Assembly (NCBI RefSeq): GCF_008831285.2
Contig: NC_045149.1
Span: 3,401,500 to 3,465,499 of the forward strand
Origin: Nymphaea colorata
Lineage: Eukaryota > Streptophyta > Magnoliopsida > Nymphaeales > Nymphaeaceae
Direction of reading: 5' to 3'
Length of the DNA: 64,000 nt
In this document: positions 20,951-33,360 of the stretch, piece after piece
Position numbering within the stretch: position 1 is the stretch's first letter
How the letters are laid out: the number at the start of each line of letters is the position of its first letter
Translations under genes and position numbers: made by a program
Notes under the pieces: generated by a model
Databases searched by the model: none
What the model was told of the DNA's origin: nothing
The model's input: only the letters and a program-made list of their open reading frames with translations

Positions 20951-22484
20951 ATAGTAGCATGAAGTCACATAACTTGTCATGGCAGCTCCTCACATATACC
21001 ACGACATGTAGAAACCACTCACTGACTATAATTAATAAATTTAATAATCACATTCATTTCGTGCATATTCACTTAATTCACATTTATTTTATTTACATTC
21101 ATTTCATTTACACTTGTTTTAGTGAATTGACAGCTCATGTGGATGCAAAACACAGGCGCGTGCACACCATAGGCAACCTACAGTAGAGAGACAACCCTCG
21201 TCATGATACGGATTTGTTCACACTATAGCGGTAGAGCAATCATCTATGAATGTGTAAATTTCAAGGAGAGTTGCTCAGCCTTCCCTAGGAGACCCAGGTT
21301 GAAAAGGTAGGATCCCAAATCTCCAAGCACAACACACAATGATATCTTAGGGCCTTGCACCGCCTTTGTTCCGAGCAGGCGAGACCAGTGGCTAGCGGAG
21401 GACATCTCCCAACACATTTCCATAACTTATATGGGATAATATTGAGTGGGATCATGTTTTTCATGTGTCTTCAACTATCTAGATACATAAGCCACTACAC
21501 GACCATGTCGCATCAATAGACAACCATAACTAATTCTCGATGCATTGGTGTATACCACAGATCTAGAATTACAAGATAGAAGCATCAAGATAGGTGTGGT
21601 GGTAAACTTATTCTTAGAGTTTATAAATTTTTTCACACCCCTCATCCTCAACGAACTTCACTCCTTTTCTTAATAGATTAGTCATGGCGTAGCTATTTTC
21701 AAAAAGTCTTGTATAAACCTGTGATAGTATCCTGTCAATCCCAAAAAGCTTCTAACCTCAGTTACACTATGTAGTATCCTCCAATTCTGTACCACCGACA
21801 CCTTAGCTGGATCAACTAAAACTCCATCTTTTGAGATCACATGACCAAGGAAGTTCACATTATCTAGCAAACATTCACATTTTGACTACTTAGCATATAA
21901 CTTATGCTTGCACAAAATCCCAACACACTCCTTAAATGAACTTTGTGCTCTGCCTCACTATCTGAGTGCATCAATCTATCATCCACAAATACAATAAGGA
22001 ATTGTTCATGATAGTAGCATGAAGTCACATAACTTATCATGGCAGCCCCTCAATGACATGTAGGGACCACTCACTGACCATAATTAACGCATTTAATAAT
22101 TACATTCACTTCGTGTTCACTTCATTCACATTCATTTTATTTACAATCATTTCATTTACATTTTCTTTAGTAAATTGGCAACTTCTGTGGGTGCAAAACA
22201 CAGGCACGTGCACACCACGGGTGACCTACAATCAGGAGACAACCCCTGTGGTGGCCCAAAATGATACAGATCCATTCATGCTGCAGCAGTAGAGCAATCA
22301 TCCATGGATGTGTGAATTCCAATGAGAGTTGCTCAGTCTTCCCTAGGACACCCAGGTTGGGAAGGCTAGAGCCCAACGCTCCAAGTACATCGCACAACAA
22401 TATCCTGGGAGCTTGCACCACCTGCGCTCCGAGCAGGTGAGACCAATGGCTAGGGCGGGACATCTCCCAACACATTGCCATAAC
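20951..22484. repeat. 475-bp direct repeat flanking a pol fragment
   Basis: Blocks 20951-21426 and 22011-22484 both begin ATAGTAGCATGAAGTCACAT and end CCATAAC. The opposite-sense solo LTR has this block only once, and the sequences on the outer sides of both blocks are collinear with that solo LTR. Divergence between the two blocks is substantial (roughly one difference per ten bases by eye). Confidence 0.9.
21427..22010 (-). pseudogene. Ty3/gypsy RT-RNase H fragment
   Basis: Minus strand. FVDD and VYSDSEAEH-like sequence at 22000-21950 is the RT active-site region (FVDDRLMHSDSEAEH). NVNFLGHVISKDGVLVDPAK and EVRSFLGLTGYYHRFI (about 21870-21700) form the RT thumb. VVYTNAS...YGCLLMRHGRVVAY at about 21570-21480 is the start of RNase H. 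These motifs are typical of chromovirus-type gypsy elements. The order RT then RNase H on the minus strand agrees with the inferred sense of the surrounding LTR pieces. Confidence 0.88.
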
Positions 22485-24434
22485 CCACTGGCCTCTCATC
22501 CTTTATTCGTTATTAACTTATCATTATAAAAACACATTCACAAAATGACCGGTTAGCATACGAGGTTGGTTCACTTCATGAGTGCACCCATGCCTCAAGA
22601 CACCTCCCTATGAGGGCTACACACATAGTCAATGCTCTTAGCTAGCCGTCATAACTCTACGGGTATATTTACTCTTCAAATTCATTCAATTGCATCATGC
22701 CCACGATAGTGCACATAGAAAATATTGCAACATTCACATCAATCAAACATATCAATCACATCATACAAAACTTAGCCAAACCACGAAGAGTCGTCTCGAT
22801 CTGTGATTGACTAATAGTTGTCCTATGCAATTATCATTTTAGATTCTTTCTAATGCATAATCAGGGTTGAGGAGGTACTCGACTCGATACCCCACTTAAT
22901 CTGTCCTAAGCAGTTATAATTGCTAACATGCATATGTCATTGCTTAGTAGTTTACAAAATTCGACTAATCTCATAATCATTCAATCGCATGCATACATTC
23001 ATACAACACAACACAATCATAGCATCCAACGATCCTAAAAGGCATGCATTCTAAATTTGGATCCAGGCAGGGATTTGCTTGGAATGCTGCCATACCTATC
23101 GCGCATCGCCAAAATTACCTCGAGCTTCGAATCTTGCTGCTTAAGGTCTACTCGATGTGCCCTGTGTACCTGCAAAAATATTCAAGTGATAAGTTTTCTA
23201 TTGGTTTCACTTGACAATCTATACCAGTGAGAAATAGAATCAATGAGGTGTCGATCATTGCCTCAAAAGGGTGCCAATAGGTAGCATTAGCTCACAAAGC
23301 CATCCAATGGGTTGGTTTCCTAACGAACGATGTATGCACACCAACAATAGCATATATCATGAGTTCACTAAAATGGTACTAAAACTTTTCAACATCATCA
23401 AAATCTTTACCATGCACTCTGATCGCTTCAATTGTTAGCCTCACCATGCTAAATTGATAATTATATACATAGATCCTTGTCCCTCCAAAATAGTCCTAGA
23501 CCTTTCCTAATATAGTAAAGTCTCAAACATGCATTCTAAATCATTCAATCTTGAATTTAGTATGCTCAAATAATAATTATACATGCACTAACAAAAAATA
23601 TTAGACAATTTAGGCTCGATTAGGCCTCGCTCACCCCACTCTTAGAGACCTAACTACTGTAGTACTCCCGACAGCCACACCAACTGCTCGACTAAGCACC
23701 AACACCAAAGATTGTTTGTTGCCATTGCCAACAACACAGCCTAATTGTCGGTAAGAGGGGGAAGACGGACCCCCCTAGCTGTAATCCGATCAAACAACAC
23801 TAAATAGGGTAAGAATGGGTGAAGAAAGATCAAAAGAGGGGTCTGTCATTAGAAGAGGGAATTCAGCTGTGAGGGAGGTGGTTCGGCTGGTTATGACACA
23901 TGCATGGGTAGGGAGAAACAACAATCTGGCATGGGCAAAAAGAAAACAGGTGAGAGGGAGAGTGTAGGGATTACGGCAGTGATAGTGAGAGTAAGAGACG
24001 CTAAAAGTGAGAAGGGGCTGCGAGTGGGAGGAGACGGGCGGTAGGAAGAGTGCGAACAGAGGGACAAGAGTGTAGTGAAGGACAGAGAGAGGGGAATGAG
24101 CAGAGAGAACGTGAGAGAAGCAAACGAGGGAGTAAGAGCTAACTCGGATAGAGAGGGAGACAAACACGGAATAGCGAGAGGGAGGAGGAGAAGAAAGAAG
24201 AGATAGGGAGAGACCGACAATGCTCACCTGTGCGCCACCATCACTGCACTGTCCTCTACCTTTGGTTTCTTTGCATGGTGTGCAACAGCGAGAGAGATCT
24301 GCATTGCACGAGCCAACAAGAGAACGAAGGGGGGAGAGAGCCGGCATCAGGCTCCTTCTCACGCGGGTGGGGTTTGGGTATGGATCTAGACCCAATCCAA
24401 AACGTTCTATAGAGACATAAAACGTTACAGTTAG

Positions 24435-27053
24435 TGAGATAGCATGTGGTAAGAATAGAATCACCTCAAAAATAGGCGGGCATATGAGTACGCAACAAGA
24501 TGGTGCTGGCCACATTTATGGTCAAATTTCATGATCGACATAAAATTGAAGTAGAACTAAAGATTTGAATTCAAGAGTATGGTCAATGCGAATACTTTTG
24601 ACAATGAAGCCAAACTGACTTTTTATTTGCTTAGCAAATTTTTGAAAAATACAAATAACTTCAGATATCTTTCGTAACAAAAATACCCAATTGACTCTAG
24701 TAAAATTATCAACTAAAACAAGATAATACCATAAACGCAAATGAAAAGAAACCCGACTAGGACCCCAAACATCAACATAAAGGAGATCAAAAGGACTTGG
24801 ACTAGATGGACTCTGACTCGAAGAAAAACTACTTCGTGTATGCTTACCTAATTGGCATGCATCATATAAGAAAGACTTTGATGCAGAAATATCTGGAAAC
24901 ATGTGACGAAGTTTGGACACAGATTGATGACCTAATTTGAGATGCCAATGCAAAGGAGAGGTCCTCGATGTGAATGAAGATGCAACAACATCTACTAGGA
25001 CAAAGGAAATAGAGTCCCTCATGTTCATGACCACCATCAATCATCAACATGAACCAAGATAAAAAATGAGTCTACACTATAAGTCACTAGCCAGTTGCTT
25101 AACAAATAACAGATTAACAGGAAACCGGTGAGCATATAGCACACGTGCAATGGTGCCTAAGGATGGGAGATAGATATTATTGCTGCCCAAAATGGGGACT
25201 ATTTGCCATTAGCTAGTCTGACGTGTTGTGGTGTAGTGAACCTGGTTAATGATAAAAACATCTATGGCTAGTTATAACAGTGTCTGGATGCTCCTGAATC
25301 AATAATCCATATCATACCTAGGTCATTGGTAGGGATACCAACTAAGAAGGCCGACTCCATTATAGCAGTATTGGCAGATGTAGATGAGGATCTCTAAGTG
25401 AGAACAAGATTATATTCATCCTTGCTTAAGTTAAGAGAATATGATGTAGGTATAGGAGAACAAGTAGGAGACTCAACTATATATGTCGTAGCCTGTGAAG
25501 AAGTTGCATGAAATGAAGAAGACCCTTTTCCTACAGTGGTTCTCCCTCAACCACGCCCTAGTGGACCAGCGGAATGGAGATGAGGATGCTTGTCTCATCC
25601 TCTAAATGACCTAATTTGCCACAATAGGTGCACTAAAATCTGCGATGACATGCACCATGGCCTATACCACGTCCCTAGCTCCAACATAAGAACTATGGCC
25701 ATGTTCTCCTGATACCACAAGTGCAGAGACCGGTGTGTCATGTGTGGGCTGAGAGAAAGTGACTACAAGATGACTCAACCTATTATATGTATCTACTAAG
25801 TCTGGGAGTTCGCTGCCTATGAGAATTTGTGCCTTTGCCATAGAGTATTCTGAAGATAACCTAGAAAGAAATTTATCTACCATAGCGGATTCAAAGTGTG
25901 ATGCATAGCAATGCTAGCAAGGTGGGAAAGGGTTTTAAACCGTTTATATGTAGTGGTCAATGTGGTAAAATACTAGGACAAGTCATGATCACCTTGATGT
26001 ACGTTGTATAATTCCCCTTCCACTTGTAATATCTTAATAACATTGGAAGCATGAGAATATATCTTCATCATCAGTAAAAACCACATATCTTTGGCCTTGG
26101 TGTAGTATGCAATTGTTGGAGCTATACGAGACTCTACGTTGTTCATACTCCACGACATCACAATGTTATTGTCTTCATCCCACGCAGCATATTTCTCTTT
26201 TTTTTGGTAGGTTCATTTTCTTCAAGGGTATATTTCTTCCTATGACCAGCCACAAACATCATGAACACCCTAAACCAGCTTGATCATGGTTCCATAAGAG
26301 AAGAAATTTTCAGCCATCTTGTATTCAATAGAACCTTTGGACTTATTACCATCAGCCATAGTAAAATATCAAAAAAAATTGACGCACAATATATGTGTAT
26401 AAGAGGCAGTAGTCCACTACAACCGAAAAAAATATCTCTTACTGACCACAGAAATCATAAGAATATCACAAGATAGGCAACAAAAAAGAATCTATAATCA
26501 TGAAACCTAAGTCGATTTTGATCAGTAGAACAAGAGAAGATAATTGATTAAAACAGTTTCAGCCAATGACTACTACAGCTCCAATCTTATTTGGCCCACA
26601 TACAACTGCTCATACGACTAGCAGTCCATAATGCACATTATAAAGAACATTAATCCAAACAGCATCCATGAACAACAGATAAATTCTGCATAAATTCTAC
26701 TCCACACGAACCACATGAGAATCTGATCATGCCTTAAACAACATCCACAAACAACAGATCAACTATGCTTCAATACCCTAAACAACATCCATGAACAGCA
26801 GATAAATCCTGATCCACACGATCCACTTGAGGATCTGATCGCGCCTTCCACATAGGCGTGATCATGCCCTCCTCCACACAGCATGACCAGACCCTACTCT
26901 CTTACCACCTTTCTGTGGATAATGAGGAAGAGAGAAGGGCGATGGTAAGAGGACGAGAGAGGGTGGGACGAAAGGGAAGAAGTCGCAGAAGAAAGGAATC
27001 ACCGGAGAACCTACTTGGTTGCTGACATTAGGACACCCTCAGACCTAATACCA
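24435..27053 (-). pseudogene. Copia gag, protease and integrase (proximal half of split element)
   Basis: Minus strand. Gag occupies about 26350-25640: MSWSMNNVESRIAPTIAY, HASNVIKILQVEGELYNVHQ, then FLSRLSSEYSMAKAQIL. A zinc knuckle (CTYCGKLGH) lies near 25625-25600. The protease active-site motif WIIDSGASRH is at about 25310-25280. The pre-integrase zinc segment (HWHLKLGHQSVSKLRHMF, then CQLGKHTRSSF) and integrase (YVDVWGPSRV, then the FYVDHEI block) fill 24990-24525. The remaining integrase (FEVILFLPHAISLT) reaches 24435, where the giant-LTR element interrupts it. Many stops make it non-functional. Confidence 0.9.
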
Positions 27054-27248
27054 TGTTACGACCAAAGAGAGAGAACATTCAAAATTATCATTAATGTAAC
27101 CCTAATCTTAGAATTAAAAGAGATTAGGGCTGGTGGTAACCAGAATTATAATTTTAATCCAACTAAAATAAGATAACAATAGAAGACACACATTTCAACT
27201 TCCTAATATTGTAGAATAACTCAAACAGACAGTCAAATATATTTAACA
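27054..27248 (-). mobile_element. 5' LTR of split copia element (195 bp) with PBS
   Basis: Minus sense: TGTTAAATATATTTGACTG at 27248 to GGTCGTAACA at 27054. Immediately inside is TGGTATTAGGTCTGAGGG (27053-27036), a degenerate initiator tRNA-Met primer-binding site. With the left LTR this bounds a copia element of about 5 kb before the gypsy insertion. Because the left LTR is truncated no target-site duplication can be tested. Confidence 0.9.
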
Positions 27249-27614
27249 ATGGCTTTGGTTGTGGCAAGTAGAGGGTGCACAACCATAGGCTTTAGAATTT
27301 GGTCGTTACTCTTGACAAGGTGTGGAGCCATTCCTTACCATGGCTTTTTGGCACACAAATGATTGAACTCAACCGCTTTATGTAGATAAATTAGCTTCCA
27401 AAAGCATTTTGTCTGGAAGCAAGCGATAAGTAGCACTTCAGCCTTGGCAACTGTATAGTAGTACCCATAGTTTGGGCCAGGCATATTCATCCTGGAGTTG
27501 TCCTCATTTTTATCTTTACGTTCCTCAGAAAACCCTCTACGACTTCCTTGTGTTTAGTGGGGGGCTCCATTAGTTCCAGAATGGATGCATTGGATATAAC
27601 GGTCAACCTAAGCA
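27249..27614. other. Unassigned spacer
   Basis: Minus-strand translation gives stretches of 60-70 residues with a few stops but no motif I can place. It may be retrotransposon-derived. Confidence 0.35.
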
Positions 27615-29240
27615 TGTTGGGAAAAACAAGAAATAACCTAAGGCATGCGACTATGAAACCAAGAAAGAAAGAAGAACACTTAGACTTGGACGACCCTAAC
27701 TAAGTTCATCACTAACTTGACTTGAACTAAGCACTTGAATTAGACATGAGACCTTAAGATTTTATTTTCTCTAATTTAATAATTATATGCACTTAAGTAG
27801 AATTTCTCCCCTTTTAAGACACCAACTTGAGCTTTGAGCAATGTGTAGAGAGGGAATCAAGAAATAACAAAAGATGATCAATCTTAGAGGGTTGCTTAAG
27901 GGTTCTAGAGGCAAAAGTCATCCTCCCTCAAGGAGACACATGGAAAATGAAGCATATATGTTGGATAGACACTTCAGTACATTATATAAAGTTCAATATT
28001 GTTGCTAAAATGAGAGGTGTCCAGATTGAAAGAACCTAGATTCAAAGAACCAAGACTATGGTTATGGATCATGATTAAAAATCTAGGGAAAGTTCTAGAG
28101 AATGGATCCTAGATTTGACGAAAGATATGGACCAAAGATTCAGATCAAAAGGCTCATATCTGGAACAAATATACATCATGGATTTGAAATTTGAGATCTA
28201 AAAAGCATAGAATCAAGCTCTGAAGATATAAAATGACAAACTTAGTAGATTCATTATATAACCTATGTTTGATAGCAAAATGAGATGCAAGAAGTGAATG
28301 GATGATTTTGCCCTTGTTAAAGGGTCCTATGTGAGGGCTAAAAATGGAAAGCTTGTCCACATATATGATTTATGCAATTTAAACTTAGGAACATATGATC
28401 AAGTCCAATATGAACAAAAGCATTAAAAATTTAGTGTTGATTCCAAAGATTTGAGTTCAAATCAATTTAGAAGGAAGTGGAATTGAAGTCTAGTTAGAAG
28501 CAGTTCATAACTACTTTCTAATTAAAATGAACTGAATCTATAATGAATGAACGGATTAGCTTCTAAAGGAAATTGGAGTTGATCATGCTAGATACATTTA
28601 TGAGTTCGAACTTAGTTCACTCTAGCTGAGTGGAGTTCATTTTCAGTTAAAACTAGAGATTTTGCATTGTAATTCAGCTTGAACTAAATTGAACTAATTC
28701 TAAGCCATTTGAGCTTGACAGAAGGTAGGCATGATAGTAATGCATTTGTGCATAGATCAACATGATGTAGTTGGGACTGGGTGTAGCTCAGCTAGATCTT
28801 AGGCAGGAGGGAGAGTGACATGATGCAAGATTCATGCACGCACTAAGCTAGAAATGCTGTTCTAGCATCTATAGTTTAAGTGAGCTAAAATCTGAGCTGT
28901 TCACTGAGATGGACTTGTTCAAAGTGAATTCGAAGCTCTATAGATCAAAGGTTCTAAAATTTAGCAATTGACTAAGTTTAGTATGTTGTGTTTACTTGGA
29001 CAATTATCATGGTTTGGTTCCAGAGGAGTTCTAAGGTTTGGGGACACAAAGATCATTTGGCTCATTGACTAAGTTCTAAGGCTCTGGTCCTAAGTGTTTG
29101 GCACCCGAGCCGGGTAGATTCAATCAGCTCTAGGTGAAAGACTGCATATTTTCAAGATCAGTTTGATAACCAAAATATGTTTTGTCCCAATGAGGGGTAA
29201 AATGGAAATATGGAAAGTAAGAAAATTTGAGGTGTTAACA
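27615..29240 (-). mobile_element. LTR-like segment sharing an end with the Tat/Ogre LTR
   Basis: The right edge GAAAATTTGAGGTGTTAACA is nearly the same as the Tat LTR edge at 46031-46051 (GAAAATTTTGAGGTGATAACA). A plausible left edge is TGTTGGGAAAAAC at 27615. The interior is AT-rich, non-coding, and similar in style but not alignable by eye. No 5-bp target-site duplication is seen, so the left boundary is a guess. Confidence 0.4.
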
Positions 29241-31179
29241 CCTTCCATCTGCATAGGTTAGGTTAAAATCTACCTAAGACTAAAACAACAAATGAAAATG
29301 TCAATACTATTACAACTCTCCACATAATGCAATGCAAGCTACAAACATCTATAAATATGTAATGTTGCTCATTTATGTATTTTCATACTTATTCAAATAT
29401 TGGATAATTCTTTAGGTTTAGTTTATTGCCTTTTGCTATCAGTGTTGAATTTTCTATTAAATATTTTTCAAGTATATTAGATATACACTGTCTGCGATAG
29501 GTGCATAATTCATTTATCTCTACTTCAACATATTGCAATGCTGATAACATAAGAGGCTTCACCCCTATCTTTCATAATGAGAAGTGAAAATGGTTTGATC
29601 TCTGCTAGCATCTTTATGTCATATGTTAAAATCAAATTATTTTTAATATGCAATGTCAAAATTATGAATTTGCTGCCCCTAACCTTAAGGTATGTGTATC
29701 AATCAATGTTATTTTCTGTAAACTCAAAATCATATTGATTTTGGAAAATTCAATATACCATTATTGTGAGGCTTATTTAAAATTATAGATTGATTTATTA
29801 ATCTTGAAAACTAAATGATATGTATTGCTTTGAGAATATCCTTGTGGTTGTTCTTTTTATATTTATCCATCAAGATGATCAATTAATTCATTATGTCAAA
29901 AAAATTGACATTCAGTGACAGCAAAAGCCTCACTAAATGGCACCTACAGTGGTTTGTGTCACATATTATATTTTTGAAAGTCATGCACCTAAAGCCTTCA
30001 CCACCAAAGTGTTTACGCATCATTGATGAACAATTAGTGACACGTTGGAAGTGTCATTACCAACAAACTCTATTACTAATTATTTGTATATATGAAAAAA
30101 AAAAGATATTGTGTTGGACTTTCTATGACCAACCTTTAAAGTAATTTCCTAAAAGTAGTTGATCTAAAGCATGTTCTTTAATAAATGTGCAACTAGTTTT
30201 GGAGTGTTACTAAAATTTGTACACTATCGCCTATCCTCCATATAGAAAGGTTATTTTCTTTAATGTTGACAAATGGATGGATGAGTTGATCGTGAGTGAC
30301 ATGTTGAATATTGAAAATCATGTGAGTTTAGTGAAGGATATTCAAGTTTGTAACAAGTTTGTTACATGTAAATGACCAACAAAGTGAAAATAAAACATTC
30401 AGTTTAATGTATATTCAAAAATTATCAAAAGATTTCGTTTTGTTCACATTTAAGTTAAGCTAACTTCTATAAAAGGTACACAAAAAGTTGACAGATATAC
30501 TTGACCAATAAATCAACATGGTCACTAACTGTCATGAACAAAAAAAATGAGAGTGATTACTAGTGGGTATGCATTATTATCGTTGGATAGAAGTAGCAAA
30601 TATTGAATGGGCACACAATTTATGTAGGGAAAGCTCATGTAGGAATCTTTAACTTATAGATACAAAAGATGATAAAGTAAAAATGTTAAATGAGCAAACA
30701 AGGGTGTGATTTTAATCAAGAAATGTTATCACCGGCAACACACCTCATACAATACCAATAGCCATGTGAATGAGATTGGTGTTAACTGATACAATTATAT
30801 TGGCAACAAGTGCACTTGGAGATTCATTAAATTGCTCTGTAACGGTTGCCCCTTCTCCAGACTTATATCAAAAAGTTCAATGTAAAGAGTTGGTCGATGG
30901 GATTTGGTCAGAGTTAGATCTGAATAGGATCACTTATCATTCTGTTTGTGATCTTTGTACACAAAAGGTGACCATAGATGTAATAGTGTGTTATCGCTAA
31001 ATGATTAGATCTGCATTTATTGACTCATTAGTTGCCCCTTAACTGCCAGTCCATCTCAAAATAGCTTTGTCACAACATTAATAGAGTAATCTACTGTTGT
31101 TTATGTAGAAAATTTATTGAGAAATCCTTGGATACAGCCTTGAAGAAAAAAGATGTACTTGCATCAGTTTCAAGAAATA
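29241..31179. other. AT-rich non-coding stretch
   Basis: Nothing is recognised with confidence. 29895-30070 has repeated short GTGACA/TGTCA(C) words in both orientations (for example AGTGACACGTTGGAAGTGTCA), a pattern seen in terminal regions of some plant DNA transposons. No element ends were found. Confidence 0.4.
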
Positions 31180-31262
31180 GAGACAGGACCCATCATGTTG
31201 GAATGAGGATTAGTTGCTCCTCATGCCTTGACCAGGGTAACCAATCCAAGGTCCAAACTACA
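31180..31262. repeat. Short fragment related to the Tat/Ogre LTR
   Basis: TGAGGATTAGTTGCTCCTCATGCC and ACCAGGGTAACCAATCCAAGG align with the LTR segment at 43170-43217 (GAGGATTGACC..., ACCAGGGGTAACCAATCCAAG). Only about 80 bp is convincing. Confidence 0.5.
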
Positions 31263-33360
31263 ACGCTTAATACCTAAATGTTTAAGTGTTATGTGTCAAA
31301 CCTAATGAACATCATGGAAGCAAATGCATATGCACATGAGCCTATAATTTGGAAGAGGAATTGGTTTTGAAAACTGAAGGGACCAAAAAACCCTTATCAC
31401 CGTCGAGTCATGACATTGGACTTACACATACATGATGCATGCAAATTTGGGAAATTATTGAGAAATTTAACTGCCAATAAAGTTGGAGGTCAAATTGAAA
31501 AATGATTTTGAAAGAAAACTTGAAATTGTTCTTGGAAAGATGTTTAGAAAAATGTTTTAGAAATCATGGTGTGAACTTGTAAGTGTGCCTTAGAAGATGT
31601 CAAGGCATTAGACCATCCCTGTGCTATGGATGTAGACAACACGTATTTATGTTGTTTGTCTCTAAGAGGGTTGTCATGTGTGTGATAGCATTTGTGTTTG
31701 CCCAACAAGTGAAAACATCAAAATAGTGTGTGCAGGTGTGTGACAAACCATGCCATGCATGCTATCATGGAAAACAAAATATATGTGATGTGGTCCTAAA
31801 CTAATGCATGAAATTAAAAAATTAAACAAATATTTTATGAGCAGAAGCAAAAACCTTGCAAATACACAATGCAAATGTGAGAAAACATGAAGTCTATGCA
31901 ATTTGATGTCAGACCAACAACATTGAATCACTAGGGAGGTGGGATCGTATTTTGTGCATCACATTCCTGTCAAGCATGCTGACCTAATACCATAAAAGAC
32001 ACACTAACATAAGCTAACATATCTAATTGATGAACCTATGGACTCATATGTTGTTCATTGCAGCAAAAGGTCATGCCCTAGAAACCCTAGAAAAACTACA
32101 CGAAATGATGGCACACCAAAATGGCCACCAAATGACTTCTGGACATGTCAAAGAAGCATACAAAATCAATGAATTTGAAAAACCCTATCCAAATGTAGTA
32201 GAAATAATTTCATGGATAGGTGTGAAAATTATAGTTAGTAGAAAACATAACAGTATGTTGCAGAAAACCACTCAAATTTTTAAGAAGAAAGAGACAGACC
32301 AACAACCTTAGAGTTCCATAAAATTGCTCAAACGGCATATAGAAATGTCTAACTAACACCTCAAAGTGATAAAATTGGAAAATGATGGTGGGAGGTTGAC
32401 CTAATATGTCATCATAGTTATGCTAGAAAATTGTTTTTTATAGTGTGCAGAGACACACTTATGATCCAACGGGCAACTTATGGTCTAGTTGTAGTCGTTT
32501 AAATGTTTTAATTGAATAATTATCTATATAATCGTTGATTTAGCTAGGGAAAACTACTTTTCAGTGTTAGGATTATATGGTTACTTTGCAAAGTCATAGT
32601 AGGGTAGGTTGTTGGTTTATCTTCTCACTGCAATAGACAACCTAGTTGTTTTAAACTACGGCCTTAGATTGCTTGTTTTGATCTAGCATTCAGCTTTGTA
32701 ATCATCATTTCTTGTGTTGTAGTTAGCTTACTGTAAGAATTAGTTAACAAAAACCCACTAGAAGCTTTCTAGATGACCGGTAGGCAAGCTATGCATAACT
32801 CTACTATTGGCTGTAAATTTGATAAGCTTACTGCATTCTTGTAACAATATGTTTGGGCTATGTATGCCAATCTTGCTCCTTGATGGGATTATACAGTAGT
32901 TTAGGCATTCTGACCTTATTTTACTCACATTCCTTCCCAATTAAGTTTTTAACCTTGAGCTAAAGAACTCTGGGTAGCACTCAATCTTTGCTAACTGGCA
33001 TTTCAATATGTGTAATAAAATTCATATAACTAGTACAACTCCAATCGAATGCAAGGGACACAGAAGACATTAGCCTTGGGGTTGAGGCTAATTAGATAAT
33101 CAAGCAATGCCATGCAAGTGAGTTTTAGTGAAGGTCAAGGATGGATTACTCAAAAGTTAATGATGAGACTAGGAAACTAAATTAAAATTAAGGTCCCTTA
33201 ATCGCAACTAATATCCCATAGTCACCCAATTAATGATGGATTATGGAAGTTAATCCCAAGTTAATGATAGATTAACTTAGCTAAGCTTGGATTAACTTAC
33301 ACAAGTCGGTATTTAACTTAACTTAATGATCTAGTTAAAATGACTAGGGTTGACTAACTG
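31263..33360. other. Non-coding stretch, nothing recognised
   Basis: The longest open frame (32027-32311, 94 codons) has no motifs and ordinary intergenic composition. There are no tRNA or rRNA signatures and no clear repeat ends. Confidence 0.45.

Larger units (their letters stand above)
20485..24429 (-). mobile_element. Giant-LTR Ty3/gypsy deletion derivative with perfect 5-bp TSD (copy A)
   Basis: In minus sense it runs from TGTAACGTTTTATG (24429) to GGGGTGTGACA (20485), that is TG...CA, flanked on both sides by CTAAC (plus-strand GTTAG at 20480-20484 and 24430-24434). Removing one TSD copy rejoins the copia reading frame (AISLT to NRFPSF). A 475-bp block occurs twice (20951-21426 and 22011-22484) around a 584-bp gypsy pol fragment in the same orientation. 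The simplest reading is a full-length element reduced by two deletions to the start of its 5' LTR, a pol scrap and the end of its 3' LTR. The LTR would be about 2.9 kb, matching the solo LTR at 34636-37632. It has no coding potential apart from the pol scrap. Confidence 0.88.

Noticed and set aside
20485-24429. Helitron or DNA transposon interpretation
   Set aside because: TG...CA ends with a 5-bp TSD and an LTR-pol-LTR arrangement fit an LTR retrotransposon; Helitrons make no TSD.
23790-24515. 241-codon minus-strand open frame
   Set aside because: It crosses the transposon boundary at 24429 and is pyrimidine-rich sequence (Ser/Leu/Pro runs) inside the giant LTR; no motif, and the frame is not preserved as a protein in copy B.
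28778-28840. GGGTGTAGCTCAGCTAG resembling a tRNA A box
   Set aside because: No B box (GGTTCGAATCC-like) at the right distance and no cloverleaf; not a tRNA or a supportable SINE head.
32027-32311. 94-codon plus-strand frame
   Set aside because: No motif, AT-rich background, isolated; could arise by chance.
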